In this document: in pieces, positions 1 through 7,483 of the stretch
How positions within the stretch are numbered: position 1 is the stretch's first letter
How the letters are laid out: the number at the start of each line of letters is the position of its first letter
DNA from: Candidatus Margulisiibacteriota bacterium
Lineage (GTDB): Bacteria; Margulisbacteria; WOR-1; JAHJIW01
NCBI GenBank assembly: GCA_018823125.1
Contig: JAHJIW010000017.1
Coordinates: 62,001-126,000 of the forward strand
Reading direction: 5' to 3'
Length of the DNA stretch: 64,000 nucleotides
Position numbers and translations under genes: made by a program
The notes under the pieces: model-generated
Told to the model about the DNA's origin: nothing
Database searches by the model: none
The model's input: the letters and a program-made list of their open reading frames with translations, nothing else

Positions 1-1060
1 TTTGAAAAGACCGGAAAGTATTTTAGGCACATTGGGGTTAGATCCTTTAAGTTTAAAAACCGGCCGCAACCTAATTCCTTTAATCGACCCCGCCCAAAAA
101 GGAGCCCTGCTTGAGCGCATTACATTAATTCGTTATCACATTGGTCAGGATTTAGGCTTTGTAATTCCCGGGGTTAGGGTCATGGATGATTTAAGTCTTC
201 CGCCCAACCAATATGCAGTTGAAATCAGGGGAACCAAGGTGTCCGTCGGCGAAGCTTATCCTAACCATCATCGGGTAACCGTGCGCTACTCCAAATTAAA
301 ACAAAAAAATATTACCGGTATCGAAGGCAAGGATCCTTTAACCAACGAACCGGTTACCTGGGTTCCCGACGAAGAACTCCCCACTCTGCAAAAATTAGAC
401 ATTCCGGCCGAAAATCCGGTGGATGTAGTCTCCAATCACTTTACCGAAATTGTTAAACGTTATGCCGACGAAATTATGACCCGGCAAAATGTGCAGTCCT
501 TAATCGAGTTGGTTAAAAACACCAATGCCGCGATCGTAAGAGAACTAATTCCCGACATGTTATCTTTAGGCCAGGTTCACAAAGTACTGCAGCTTTTGGT
601 TCGTGAGCGGGTATCGATCCGCGACCTTTCCACTATACTTGAAAGACTCGCCGATTACGCTCACCTGTCCCGCGATATCAACGTTTTAGCCGAATATGTG
701 CGGCAATCTCTAGCCCGACAAATCTGCGAAGATTACACCGACAAAGACGGCGTAATTACGGTGGTAACGATCGACCCATCACTGGAAGAAACCATGATCG
801 GCTCTATTCATCAGTCCGAATATGGGTCATTTTTAGCCCTGGATCCCAGTGTCGGCGAAAAAATCCTGGTGCAAATTTCAAATAACGCCTCAAACTTTAA
901 ACGCATGAAGCTATCACCCGTAATTTTGTGTTCACCACGGCTCCGTCCGCACTTCAAACGCTTTATCGAACGCAGTTTCCCGGATGTAGCGGTCTTGTCG
1001 TACAACGAAATCGTTCCGCAGGTAAAAGTTCAGTCCATTGGAATGATCAGCCTGGATTAG
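1..1060 (+). CDS. flhA: Flagellar biosynthesis protein FlhA, C-terminal part (5' end outside window)
   Basis: FlhA is the large inner-membrane component of the flagellar type III export gate; its cytoplasmic C-terminal domain docks chaperone-substrate complexes. Only about 352 residues are present, which correspond to this cytoplasmic domain. The stretch reading RYHIGQDLGFVIPGVRV, followed by the conserved block around NQYAVEIRG, is typical of FlhA. The membrane domain must lie before base 1, and the frame is open to the window edge. It ends at 1060 and is followed by a sigma-28-type promoter and three small genes ending in a FliA-like sigma factor, so this is the end of a flagellar cluster. 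Confidence 0.92.
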   Translation, partial: LKRPESILGTLGLDPLSLKTGRNLIPLIDPAQKGALLERITLIRYHIGQDLGFVIPGVRVMDDLSLPPNQYAVEIRGTKVSVGEAYPNHHRVTVRYSKLKQKNITGIEGKDPLTNEPVTWVPDEELPTLQKLDIPAENPVDVVSNHFTEIVKRYADEIMTRQNVQSLIELVKNTNAAIVRELIPDMLSLGQVHKVLQLLVRERVSIRDLSTILERLADYAHLSRDINVLAEYVRQSLARQICEDYTDKDGVITVVTIDPSLEETMIGSIHQSEYGSFLALDPSVGEKILVQISNNASNFKRMKLSPVILCSPRLRPHFKRFIERSFPDVAVLSYNEIVPQVKVQSIGMISLD

Positions 1061-1080
1061 GAAAATAATTGAAAATAAAG

Positions 1081-1108
1081 TGAAATTTTTTTGAAACTCG
1101 CACGATAA
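1081..1108 (+). promoter_or_regulatory. Sigma-28-type promoter, copy 1 (upstream of 1138 gene)
   Basis: TGAAATTT (1081-1088), 12 bases, then CACGATAA (1101-1108). This resembles the FliA consensus (TAAAGTTT-N11-GCCGATAA). It lies 29 bases before the 1138 start codon and would drive the operon that includes the sigma factor itself. Eleven more copies with identical spacing occur in the window. Confidence 0.8.
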
Positions 1109-1137
1109 TGAAGTAGAAAGAAAAAGAGAGAAAAATC

Positions 1138-1515
1138 ATGTTAAATTGGTCACAAAAAAACTTTAACCGCGGTGAAGCCGCTAAGGAAACTTTCCTGAAG
1201 AATTTTCTTAACGTACAGCCTTTTGAAGAAAGAAAAAGCAAAAAGCTTTACCCCAAAAAACCTGCTAACCGCGACGTCTTTGAAAAAAGGCTCGAAGACC
1301 TCTTAAGCCCTTCTCTTTCCGCTAAGGAACTCATCGAAAATATCGTCAGAGCCGCCCTCGAAGTCGAATTTGGCTCTACCTTTACTTTAAGTCGTGGGTT
1401 TGATAAAATGACTGGTGCTATTGCGGATGCAGTGGTTACCAATCCCGAACTCAGACGACAAGCTTTGGCCATTGCCAGCTTATACATTTCAAAGAAGGAT
1501 GCCCAAAGCAACTAA
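1138..1515 (+). CDS. Hypothetical protein (125 aa) in sigma factor operon
   Basis: I do not recognise a family. The protein is 125 residues, basic and lysine-rich in its first 60 residues, followed by a helical half (about 65-120) with alternating hydrophobics. No signal peptide or membrane segment is visible. The ATG at 1138 has an AGAGAG ribosome-binding site in the leader and follows a sigma-28-type promoter. It is followed by a 70-codon gene and a FliA-like sigma factor on the same strand with gaps of 17 and 15 bases, so it is probably their operon mate. A role in motility or in controlling the sigma factor is possible but only inferred from position. Confidence 0.7.
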   Translation: MLNWSQKNFNRGEAAKETFLKNFLNVQPFEERKSKKLYPKKPANRDVFEKRLEDLLSPSLSAKELIENIVRAALEVEFGSTFTLSRGFDKMTGAIADAVVTNPELRRQALAIASLYISKKDAQSN

Positions 1516-1532
1516 AAGGTGAAGGATACAGA

Positions 1533-1745
1533 GTGTCATCCAGCAAAAGAATACAAGGAAAACCCGTTAATATTTCAGCCCGATTAGGTCAAGTTGCTAC
1601 TGCAATGCCAATTGGGATCCCCTCGGTATTAAAACGTTTTTGGAAATTCACCCGCGATATGGCGCAACGCTTTAACAAAAACTTACTCAAAGACCGCGAA
1701 GGTGAATTTTTAAAAGTAATCGAAAAAGATTTTAAGAACCGTTAG
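1533..1745 (+). CDS. Small hypothetical protein (70 aa)
   Basis: A 70-residue basic protein with a GTG start at 1533 and a GGTGAAGGA-like ribosome-binding site. No known domain is recognised; the middle has a short hydrophobic stretch and the C-terminal half is charged and helical. It lies 17 bases after the 1138 gene and 15 bases before the sigma factor gene, all on the plus strand. Position suggests an accessory or anti-sigma-like partner, but no anti-sigma signature can be seen. Reality of the gene is supported by the tight spacing and the ribosome-binding site. Confidence 0.6.
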   Translation: MSSSKRIQGKPVNISARLGQVATAMPIGIPSVLKRFWKFTRDMAQRFNKNLLKDREGEFLKVIEKDFKNR

Positions 1746-1760
1746 GTTAGGAGACTTGCC

Positions 1761-2372
1761 TTGCCAAGCCGCAAAGAAACTGAAGACCGCATTATTAAAA
1801 TTTTAAGAGAACATTTTTTAAAATACTCGGACGAAGTAGTTGAAAAGTATAAAAATCAGATTCAAGCTGCCGTCAAATGGTACGTTAAGGGACTGCCCCG
1901 CCACATCGCCACGTCCGAATCCGACGATTTAACTTCCGAAGCCCGCATTGCATTTGTGGACGCGCTAAAAACCTGGGATCCCCGCAAGGGAGATCTTTGG
2001 CCTTATGTTTCGTTTCGCTTAAAGGGTGCGATGCAGGATTATTTAAGAAAAAGAGGCACCGATCCGGTCGCCGGATTATACGAATGGATTACATCGGCCG
2101 CTAACGTTTACATGGCCTTCAACAAACAAATCATCTATCACGATAAAATCGACCAAATGCTGCACGTCGATTACGCCATGAAGGTTTTAGACGAAAAAGA
2201 AAGAAAAGTAATTAAAGGGTATTATAAACACGACAAAACATTTAAACAAATTGGCAAAGACATTGGCCTTTCGGAGTCTCAGGTATCAAGAATTTGCAAA
2301 GAAGCCACCGCTAAAATGAAACATGCCTTAACCCGACATCAAAACGTAGCTACCGCAGAAGAACCTTCTTAA
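1761..2372 (+). CDS. fliA: Sigma-70 family factor, FliA/WhiG-like
   Basis: An RNA polymerase sigma factor of the sigma-28 group (203 aa). Region 2 is visible at about residues 50-97 (DDLTSEARIAFVDAL through WPYVSFRLKGAMQDYLRKRG). Region 4, with a helix-turn-helix for the -35 element, is at about 140-190 (DEKERKVIKGYY ... FKQIGKDIGLSESQVSRI). The short region-3 linker fits FliA-type factors. Start is TTG at 1761 with an AGGAG site 8 bases upstream. It sits after flhA, as in many flagellar clusters, and its own operon has a sigma-28-type promoter, suggesting autoregulation. It is the obvious candidate to read the twelve TGARATTT-N12-GNCGATAW promoters. It could alternatively be a non-flagellar homologue. 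Confidence 0.85.
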   Translation: MPSRKETEDRIIKILREHFLKYSDEVVEKYKNQIQAAVKWYVKGLPRHIATSESDDLTSEARIAFVDALKTWDPRKGDLWPYVSFRLKGAMQDYLRKRGTDPVAGLYEWITSAANVYMAFNKQIIYHDKIDQMLHVDYAMKVLDEKERKVIKGYYKHDKTFKQIGKDIGLSESQVSRICKEATAKMKHALTRHQNVATAEEPS

Positions 2373-3319
2373 AAATTATCAAGCACCGCTAGAGAGGCAA
2401 ACCCAACGTTATCGGATACATCGCTTTGGATATAATCATGGGTACTGCCCCGAGCTAATTCAACAACTTTTGCCCGCTCGAGGCCATCTCCTAATCCAAG
2501 AAAAGCCGCAATTGCATTTCCGCTGCAGCAGGGCTGTCGAATATCTTCGACAAATTCAGTTCGCCCATAATAAACCGTATCCCAAAAATATTTAAGCATG
2601 CCTTCCCGGTTAAGCAAGCCAATCTGCGCAATGGTTCGCTGGTCCACCCTTTGGGTTATATCTTTATTGTGTCCGTGGCATAAATCTGCCGTCGCAATCA
2701 GCATAATCCGGCCAAAATCATCGCCTAGCCTAGCTACCCTTTCCCCAACCATCGCACTTCTTTGCCAATTTATATGATGATTTTCAAAATAATCCAATAT
2801 GATCGGAGCAATTTCAATTTCATAATCCAGCGCTCGCGAAATTGCGGAAAGCCATAAAAGCTGAACTTCCATGGAATTTTGTCCTTCAAACATATCAACT
2901 GAATTATGAGCAGGAATTCCACAAACCGCATCCAGCAGGTCAAAATTAACTCTCAGATCTGCCAAAGGCATGCGGTAATGCGTAAAATTAGGCGCGTGGA
3001 TTCCTTCTTGTCTGGGTTCCGCTTTCTCATTATGGTTCATTGAAACCACTACTACTTTATCCGGGCGAATATCTCTAATTACTGAATAAGCATGGGCTTG
3101 TACTCGGGCGCCGTCACCCCGGGGCTTAACGTGTGGCGCTAATACTCCGCGCGGGTCTCCTCTCCAGCTGTGCCTATCTATGCGTGCACTTTCGAGATGT
3201 CTTCCCAAACGCTCCGCTAAACCTTGCGGATCACGATAGTCTCCACAATAGCCACCACAACTAGCTTTTTTATAAGCTGTCGCAGCTGGTCTTTTAATTA
3301 GTACTCGGCCGTGTCCCAA
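2369..3319 (-). CDS. MEMO1-family protein (AmmeMemoRadiSam system protein B-like)
   Basis: A 316-aa protein resembling the MEMO family, which is related to non-haem iron dioxygenases. Visible family blocks are VSMNHN, FTHYRMPLADLRVNFDLL, NSMEVQLLWLS (usually EHSLEVQLPFL), a LIATADLCHGHN block (usually SSDLSHY) and a C-terminal ARGSTHDY. Family histidines are partly replaced, so it is divergent. The AMMECR1 and radical-SAM partners of the usual trio are absent here. Start is TTG at 3319 with GGAGG 5 bases upstream, downstream of a sigma-28-type promoter. Convergent with, and overlapping by four bases, the sigma factor gene. Function of MEMO proteins in bacteria is not established. Confidence 0.7.
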   Translation of the reverse strand: MGHGRVLIKRPAATAYKKASCGGYCGDYRDPQGLAERLGRHLESARIDRHSWRGDPRGVLAPHVKPRGDGARVQAHAYSVIRDIRPDKVVVVSMNHNEKAEPRQEGIHAPNFTHYRMPLADLRVNFDLLDAVCGIPAHNSVDMFEGQNSMEVQLLWLSAISRALDYEIEIAPIILDYFENHHINWQRSAMVGERVARLGDDFGRIMLIATADLCHGHNKDITQRVDQRTIAQIGLLNREGMLKYFWDTVYYGRTEFVEDIRQPCCSGNAIAAFLGLGDGLERAKVVELARGSTHDYIQSDVSDNVGFASLAVLDNF

Positions 3320-3352
3320 AATAGCCTCCAGATTGAAAGAGTCACTATATTG

Positions 3353-3380
3353 TTATCGTCTAAATTGAGTAAAAATTTCA
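3353..3380 (-). promoter_or_regulatory. Sigma-28-type promoter, copy 2 (MEMO-like gene)
   Basis: On the minus strand TGAAATTT (3380-3373), 12 bases, GACGATAA (3360-3353), 33 bases before the TTG start at 3319. It overlaps a divergent sigma-70 promoter for the tRNA cluster, so the two transcription units may compete. Confidence 0.8.
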
Positions 3381-3393
3381 CATATGGTAAAAT
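3365..3393 (+). promoter_or_regulatory. Sigma-70 promoter of tRNA cluster
   Basis: TTGAGT (3365-3370), 17 bases, TAAAAT (3388-3393), 25 bases before the first tRNA. Good match to the housekeeping consensus in box sequence and spacing. Confidence 0.65.
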
Positions 3394-3418
3394 TATTTGC
3401 TTTGGATCCTTTAAATAT

Positions 3419-3490
3419 GCGGGAGTAGCTCAACGGTAGAGCTTTTGCTTCCCAAGCAAAAGGTTGCGGGTTCGATCCCCGTCTCCCGCT
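3419..3490 (+). tRNA. tRNA-Gly(CCC)
   Basis: 72-base cloverleaf. Acceptor GCGGGAG (3419-3425) pairs with CTCCCGC (3483-3489), discriminator T at 3490, and no encoded CCA. Anticodon loop TTCCCAA gives anticodon CCC. T arm GCGGG-TTCGATC-CCCGT is intact. Confidence 0.95.
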
Positions 3491-3494
3491 TTTT

Positions 3495-3569
3495 GGCGCG
3501 GTACCCAAGTGGTAAGGGAGCGGTCTGCAAAACCGCGATGCGTGGGTTCGACTCCCACCCGCGCCTCCA
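3495..3569 (+). tRNA. tRNA-Cys(GCA)
   Basis: Acceptor GGCGCGG (3495-3501) pairs with CCGCGCC (3559-3565), discriminator T, and CCA is encoded at 3567-3569. Anticodon loop CTGCAAA gives GCA. Four bases separate it from tRNA-Gly, so the cluster is co-transcribed. Confidence 0.95.
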
Positions 3570-3582
3570 CTTTCATATATAT

Positions 3583-3657
3583 GGGCGCATAACTCAGCGG
3601 TAGAGTACTTGCTTGACAGGCAAGGAGTCAGAGGTTCGATCCCTCTTGCGCCCACCA
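3583..3657 (+). tRNA. tRNA-Val(GAC)
   Basis: Acceptor GGGCGCA (3583-3589) pairs with TGCGCCC (3647-3653), discriminator A, CCA encoded at 3655-3657. Anticodon loop TTGACAG gives GAC. Third tRNA of the cluster. Its 3' end is partly repeated at 3962-3975. Confidence 0.95.
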
Positions 3658-3981
3658 TCTTCCCCTAAGCATATGCATATTTCTTGTTCTGCAATTCAAA
3701 CACCTGGACCCTGCTCGCTTGCTCATAAACTCGCACACACTTGTCACAACAAAGTAATAATCAGTACAGGCTCAAACAACACGAGACTACGCTCGCAGGG
3801 GGTATTTGAATTGCTGAATACCGATTTATCCGCATATGCTTTTAGAATACATGTACCGCAAGAGGGTTAGAAAAAGTTAACCGGAGTCGTAGGCGAGCGA
3901 TCTTTTATTTTTACCTTAATTCATATAATAATGCGAAGCAAAATGAAAGTCGCGAGGAGAACCCTGCTGCGCCCAAGTTAA
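3658..3981. repeat. Gene-free stretch with large inverted repeat and tRNA 3'-end direct repeat
   Basis: No credible gene lies in these 324 bases. Two imperfect arms of about 50 bases face each other: AAGCATATGC (3667-3676) with GCATATGCTT (3832-3841), and GCAATTCAAA (3691-3700) with TTTGAATTGC (3805-3814), continuing into CCCTGC/GCAGGG-type pairing. The end of tRNA-Val, CCCT..TGCGCCCA (3641-3654), reappears as CCCT..TGCGCCCA at 3962-3975. That pattern is what a small element integrated at a tRNA would leave. A structured RNA is the alternative. Confidence 0.45.
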
Positions 3982-4512
3982 TCACTCATCATCAATAAAT
4001 CCTATTCTCTTCTTGGGTTTTTCGGAAGGGAGTTCTATAAGTTTTTTAATCGTTTCAACTATTAATTGAATCTCACCATCATGCCCCTTAACTTTTTGTT
4101 CAAGTTGATTCAGCTTACTAGTTAACGCCTTATGGCTGGATATGATTTGTCTAAGCTTCACAAAAGCCTTAACTATATAGATGCTAATTTTAATCGCGGC
4201 CTCACTTCGTAATACACTTGCTAACATAGCAACGCCATGCTCAGTAAAAGCGCAAGGTAACTGGTATGAGAATTTTAAATCCGCAAGGTGGTGACAAATT
4301 GGCACCAGCTCATCCTTCTCTTTCTTAGTTAGCTTAAACATAAATTCCTTAGGAAATCTTTCAATGTTTCTTCTAACCTGCCGATTCAAGTGCTTAGTTT
4401 CCACTCCATATAATTCGGCTAAATCCCGATCAATCATCACTTTTTGGCCTCGTATCAATAGAATCTTGTTTTCGATTCGTTCAATCGGTATTAATGTAGC
4501 TTCTTTCGACAT
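3982..4512 (-). CDS. ORF6N-domain (KilA-N-like) protein, copy 1
   Basis: A 176-aa DNA-binding protein of the ORF6N type found in phage and accessory regions. The ORF6N domain occupies roughly residues 8-95 (ERIENKILLIRGQKVMIDRDLAELYGV ... FTEHGVAMLASVL). It is followed by a helical, probably coiled-coil tail (about 105-155) with heptad-like LNQLEQKV. The ATG at 4512 is chosen because GGAG lies 8 bases upstream; a longer reading to 4566 lacks a site. A paralogue with the same architecture and the same IGFI ending lies at 61740-62300. Next to the tRNA-flanked repeat it fits an accessory or mobile context. Such proteins may act as regulators; the target is unknown. Confidence 0.8.
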   Translation of the reverse strand: MSKEATLIPIERIENKILLIRGQKVMIDRDLAELYGVETKHLNRQVRRNIERFPKEFMFKLTKKEKDELVPICHHLADLKFSYQLPCAFTEHGVAMLASVLRSEAAIKISIYIVKAFVKLRQIISSHKALTSKLNQLEQKVKGHDGEIQLIVETIKKLIELPSEKPKKRIGFIDDE

Positions 4513-4598
4513 CGTTTTGCTCCTTTCCAGGCTATAACAAGCAATTTTTTTGCCAGCAATTCTCATGAAGAAAACCGTCGAAAATGCCTTAAATATGT

Positions 4599-4626
4599 TG
4601 AAATTTCCAACAATAACATCCGATAA
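4599..4626 (+). promoter_or_regulatory. Sigma-28-type promoter, copy 3
   Basis: TGAAATTT (4599-4606), 12 bases, TCCGATAA (4619-4626), 16 bases before ATG 4643. It lies inside the longer open frame starting at 4550, which shows that the true start is downstream. Confidence 0.8.
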
Positions 4627-4642
4627 CTTATTAGGAGTATCT

Positions 4643-5566
4643 ATGCCACCTACAGGTCTAAAAAGTTTAAAAAGAATGACCCATGGGCCGCTTACTTTTC
4701 ATTGGGAAAGAAAGCAGCCTCAACCCGTGCAGCCTAGAAATAATACTAGCGGCGTCATGCCGATTGATCTTCCTGAAGAAAAGCTACGCCCACAACATCT
4801 TGCTGAAATATATGATCAATTGGAAGGACAATTGCTGGCGCGCAGATATGCAGCTGAGCCTACCGCCCGATGGCAAGATATAATGCGTCCTGAGCCTTTC
4901 TTAAAACTGGCGGTGTTTTTGCATCGCCATTCGTTTTCTTTTGAAGGATTAACTTTTAGGTTTGTAACGATGTTTGAAGGTCGCGGTTTAAATCTGGGTC
5001 TGCAAGTTGCTAGAAATTCGCTTCCCGATGGAGTTACTCTTTCGGTAACTCCCCAGGAAAGAAGAAACCCAAACGATCTCTCCAACGGACAATATCATTT
5101 TTCGCCATTTGATTTAGCTATTGCAGAAAACTTTTTTAGCACCAACGCATTCGAAGGACTGCTTTGGTTAAAGATGCTGCCCCTCCCGCTCGCCAGAGGA
5201 AGGCTGGGATTACTTATTTTTGAAGTTCAAGAGGATAAACACTTTTTGGAATCCGTTCGACAACAAAGAGTGGGGAATAATCGTCTTTTTAAAATACTAA
5301 GATGGAGTAAGCATTTTCCGATAGCCGCACTTGAAGAATTGGCGCCTGGATTGGGCTTTGAGTTACTAATGGCTAAAAGTCGAGAGGATCATCTCGCTCA
5401 TGTATATGACCGTCTGTTTGGAGATCGCCTCATAATGTCAGAAGAGGCACCCCTTTATTCTCGTATTTCCGGATCAGAAATTTCTTCTTATGCGCCAGCC
5501 ATCGATCAAGAATCTCCATACTCGCTTCGCAACAAATATTATTGGTTATATCAAAATTGCGGTTGA
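4643..5566 (+). CDS. Hypothetical protein (308 aa), sigma-28-type promoter
   Basis: I recognise no family. The start at 4643 is chosen because GGAG (4634-4637) and a sigma-28-type promoter lie just upstream; the open frame continues back to 4550 without signals. The N-terminal 50 residues are basic and proline/glutamine-rich, the rest looks like a mixed alpha/beta globular domain. No signal peptide or transmembrane segment is seen. Tail to tail with the YkgJ-like gene (one base apart). Expressed presumably with the other orphan genes of the same promoter class (1138, 15272, 21703, 32371). Confidence 0.75.
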   Translation: MPPTGLKSLKRMTHGPLTFHWERKQPQPVQPRNNTSGVMPIDLPEEKLRPQHLAEIYDQLEGQLLARRYAAEPTARWQDIMRPEPFLKLAVFLHRHSFSFEGLTFRFVTMFEGRGLNLGLQVARNSLPDGVTLSVTPQERRNPNDLSNGQYHFSPFDLAIAENFFSTNAFEGLLWLKMLPLPLARGRLGLLIFEVQEDKHFLESVRQQRVGNNRLFKILRWSKHFPIAALEELAPGLGFELLMAKSREDHLAHVYDRLFGDRLIMSEEAPLYSRISGSEISSYAPAIDQESPYSLRNKYYWLYQNCG

Positions 5567-5567
5567 A

Positions 5568-6419
5568 TTAGATAATCTCTTTCGCTTCCTTACGCAGGCT
5601 GCGAAAACTTTTCATGACACGCTTAAACTCGGGCAGGTGGTGATCCTGAATATCATCTAATCCCGCTGCAATCTTATCTTGTAACAAGATAAAATAAGCC
5701 GGAGCTAATAGTTCCGATAATTCTAATGCTTCCAAGGCAATCGCACCCGCCTCCGCCATACCAACCAGTCGACCAGCCGCCCATTCAAGGCTTGCTGCTC
5801 TATCCTCGGCAATTCGCGGGCCGAGCCGCTGGACACGTCCCATCGCCTGCCCAACTAACTCAAACATCCGCCTTGAATCCGTAAAGGTTATAAATCTTGG
5901 CAACCCTCCTCGCTCCCATAATAGTGGAACCTCCAGAGCAATTGCCTGTCTAGATGTTTTGACATATCTTTTCATCCAATCTCGCTGCGCTGCCGTTGGC
6001 TCAACACCTTTAAGACACGGAAAGATATCTAAACGATTAGACCTTACCTCAGCATATCGATCATAAATCATGGTCATAAGAGGAAATGCTACGCAGGGGT
6101 TAGGCCTTCCTTCGTAAACCAAACAACTATTATCTTCTGCCAAAAATAAACAACAAGGATCAAACAATAAACCTAAACCAATTACAAAATCATCCGGACG
6201 TTCATCGTGAGGACCAAGATAAATATCGCCTTCTTCCATCCAAATATCCGACATGCGTCTTCCGGTATGCTGGCTAAGCGTAATGTAATCAGCTAGTATC
6301 AAGGCCGGTCGATTACTAGGATGCTCACAACACCTTGCCTCACAGCGAAACTGCTGCGGCCGGCATCGAAAACGTTGTACATTTTTTGCAGGATTATTCC
6401 TGACTTTTCCTGAGCGCAT
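5568..6419 (-). CDS. YkgJ-family (UPF0153) cysteine-cluster protein
   Basis: A 283-aa protein with the cysteine pattern of the YkgJ family, thought to hold a zinc or iron-sulphur centre. There is a cysteine-rich N-terminal segment (FRCEARCCEHP), then DPCCLFLAEDNSCLVYEGRP and NPCVAFPL about 75 residues later. The C-terminal half is helical and unassigned, longer than the bare family domain. I prefer ATG 6419, with GGAGG 11 bases upstream; a TTG at 6437 would start on the ribosome-binding site itself. Preceded by a sigma-28-type promoter. Divergent from the biotin operon. Cellular role is unknown. Confidence 0.75.
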   Translation of the reverse strand: MRSGKVRNNPAKNVQRFRCRPQQFRCEARCCEHPSNRPALILADYITLSQHTGRRMSDIWMEEGDIYLGPHDERPDDFVIGLGLLFDPCCLFLAEDNSCLVYEGRPNPCVAFPLMTMIYDRYAEVRSNRLDIFPCLKGVEPTAAQRDWMKRYVKTSRQAIALEVPLLWERGGLPRFITFTDSRRMFELVGQAMGRVQRLGPRIAEDRAASLEWAAGRLVGMAEAGAIALEALELSELLAPAYFILLQDKIAAGLDDIQDHHLPEFKRVMKSFRSLRKEAKEII

Positions 6420-6441
6420 GATATGCACATCCTCCAAGAAA

Positions 6442-6469
6442 CTATCGTACGTTACGGATTAAAATTTCA
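6442..6469 (-). promoter_or_regulatory. Sigma-28-type promoter, copy 4 (YkgJ-like gene)
   Basis: Minus strand TGAAATTT (6469-6462), 12 bases, TACGATAG (6449-6442), then GGAGG and the ATG at 6419. Confidence 0.78.
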
Positions 6470-6506
6470 CAAAATAGGTATTTTTATTCGGGCCCGCCCC
6501 TACCAT

Positions 6507-6536
6507 TTGAGCTCACCTGCCAATCTGCGGTATAAT
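6507..6536 (+). promoter_or_regulatory. Sigma-70 promoter of biotin operon, leaderless
   Basis: TTGAGC (6507-6512), 18 bases, TATAAT (6531-6536). Only 8 bases separate the -10 box from the bioB ATG at 6545 and no ribosome-binding site is present. Transcription should begin at or within two bases of the start codon. No BirA-type operator palindrome is seen. Confidence 0.7.
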
Positions 6537-6544
6537 TACCTCGC

Positions 6545-7483
6545 ATGAAACCCAACAATTTCAAGGAAAAGCTCAAAATCGATACTAAATTTTTGTTAGA
6601 GGCCCCGCTGCTCAAGCTCATCCAACGCGCTAATCAGGTGCGTGAACAGTTTATCGGCAAAAACTTTGAGCTCTGCGGCATCGTCAATGCCAAATCCGGC
6701 CACTGCAGTGAAGATTGCAAGTTTTGCGCACAATCATCTCATCACAAAAGTGAAATATCTGTTTATCCTCTCATTGCTAAAGAAGAAATTATTGACGCGG
6801 CGCGCGCTGCGAAAACCAACGGCGCCAAAAAGTTTGGCATTGTTACTAGCGGCAACCGCTTAGATCAAAAAGAACTGGTTACCATTGCCGAAGCAATTAC
6901 TGAAATTAAAAATATCGGCATAGAACCTTGCGCTTCGCTGGGAGCTTTAAGCAAAGCGGAATTAACACAATTAAAAGACGCGGGATTAACCCGTTACCAT
7001 CACAACATCGAAACTTCTCCACGCTACTATTCCCAAATTGCATCCACGCACAACTTTGAAGAAAGAGTTAATACGGTTAAAGCCGCTAAAGAAGTTGGCC
7101 TTTCAGTGTGCAGCGGGGGAATTGTCGGCATGGGGGAAACCTGGCAGGATCGCATTGATATGGCAACCACGCTTAAAGAATTAGATGTAGATTCCGTTCC
7201 CATCAACATTTTAGTTCCGATTAAAGGCACGGCGCTTGAATCGTTGCCTCCATTATCCGGCTCGGATGCCCTGCGCACAATTTGTATTTTCAGAATTATC
7301 TTACAAGATAAAACCATAAAAATTGCCGCCGGCAGAGAAACGACACTCAAAGATTTTCAGGCCATGGGCTTTATGGCCGGCGCCAACGGCATGCTCATCG
7401 GCGGCTACCTAACGGTTAAGGGACGAACCGTAGCCGAAGACCATAAATTAATCGAAGAGGTAACCAAACTATGGAATGGATAA
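6545..7483 (+). CDS. bioB: Biotin synthase
   Basis: Radical-SAM enzyme that inserts sulphur into dethiobiotin in the last step of biotin synthesis. The 4Fe-4S/SAM motif CSEDCKFC gives Cys54, Cys58 and Cys61; the family blocks around CASLGALS and YHHNIETSP are present. Length (312 aa) is normal. First gene of a six-gene operon in which every junction overlaps or abuts; bioF starts 13 bases before this stop. No Shine-Dalgarno sequence precedes the ATG, and the -10 box is 8 bases away, so initiation is probably leaderless. Confidence 0.97.
   Translation: MKPNNFKEKLKIDTKFLLEAPLLKLIQRANQVREQFIGKNFELCGIVNAKSGHCSEDCKFCAQSSHHKSEISVYPLIAKEEIIDAARAAKTNGAKKFGIVTSGNRLDQKELVTIAEAITEIKNIGIEPCASLGALSKAELTQLKDAGLTRYHHNIETSPRYYSQIASTHNFEERVNTVKAAKEVGLSVCSGGIVGMGETWQDRIDMATTLKELDVDSVPINILVPIKGTALESLPPLSGSDALRTICIFRIILQDKTIKIAAGRETTLKDFQAMGFMAGANGMLIGGYLTVKGRTVAEDHKLIEEVTKLWNG

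Noticed and set aside
1533..1745. FlgM-type anti-sigma factor beside the sigma gene
   Set aside because: Size and position would fit, but no FlgM-like sequence pattern is visible, so it is left as hypothetical.
3353..3870. Open frames of 101 aa (minus) and 85 aa (plus) across the tRNA cluster
   Set aside because: They run through three intact tRNA genes and have no ribosome-binding site; translation products are tRNA shadows.
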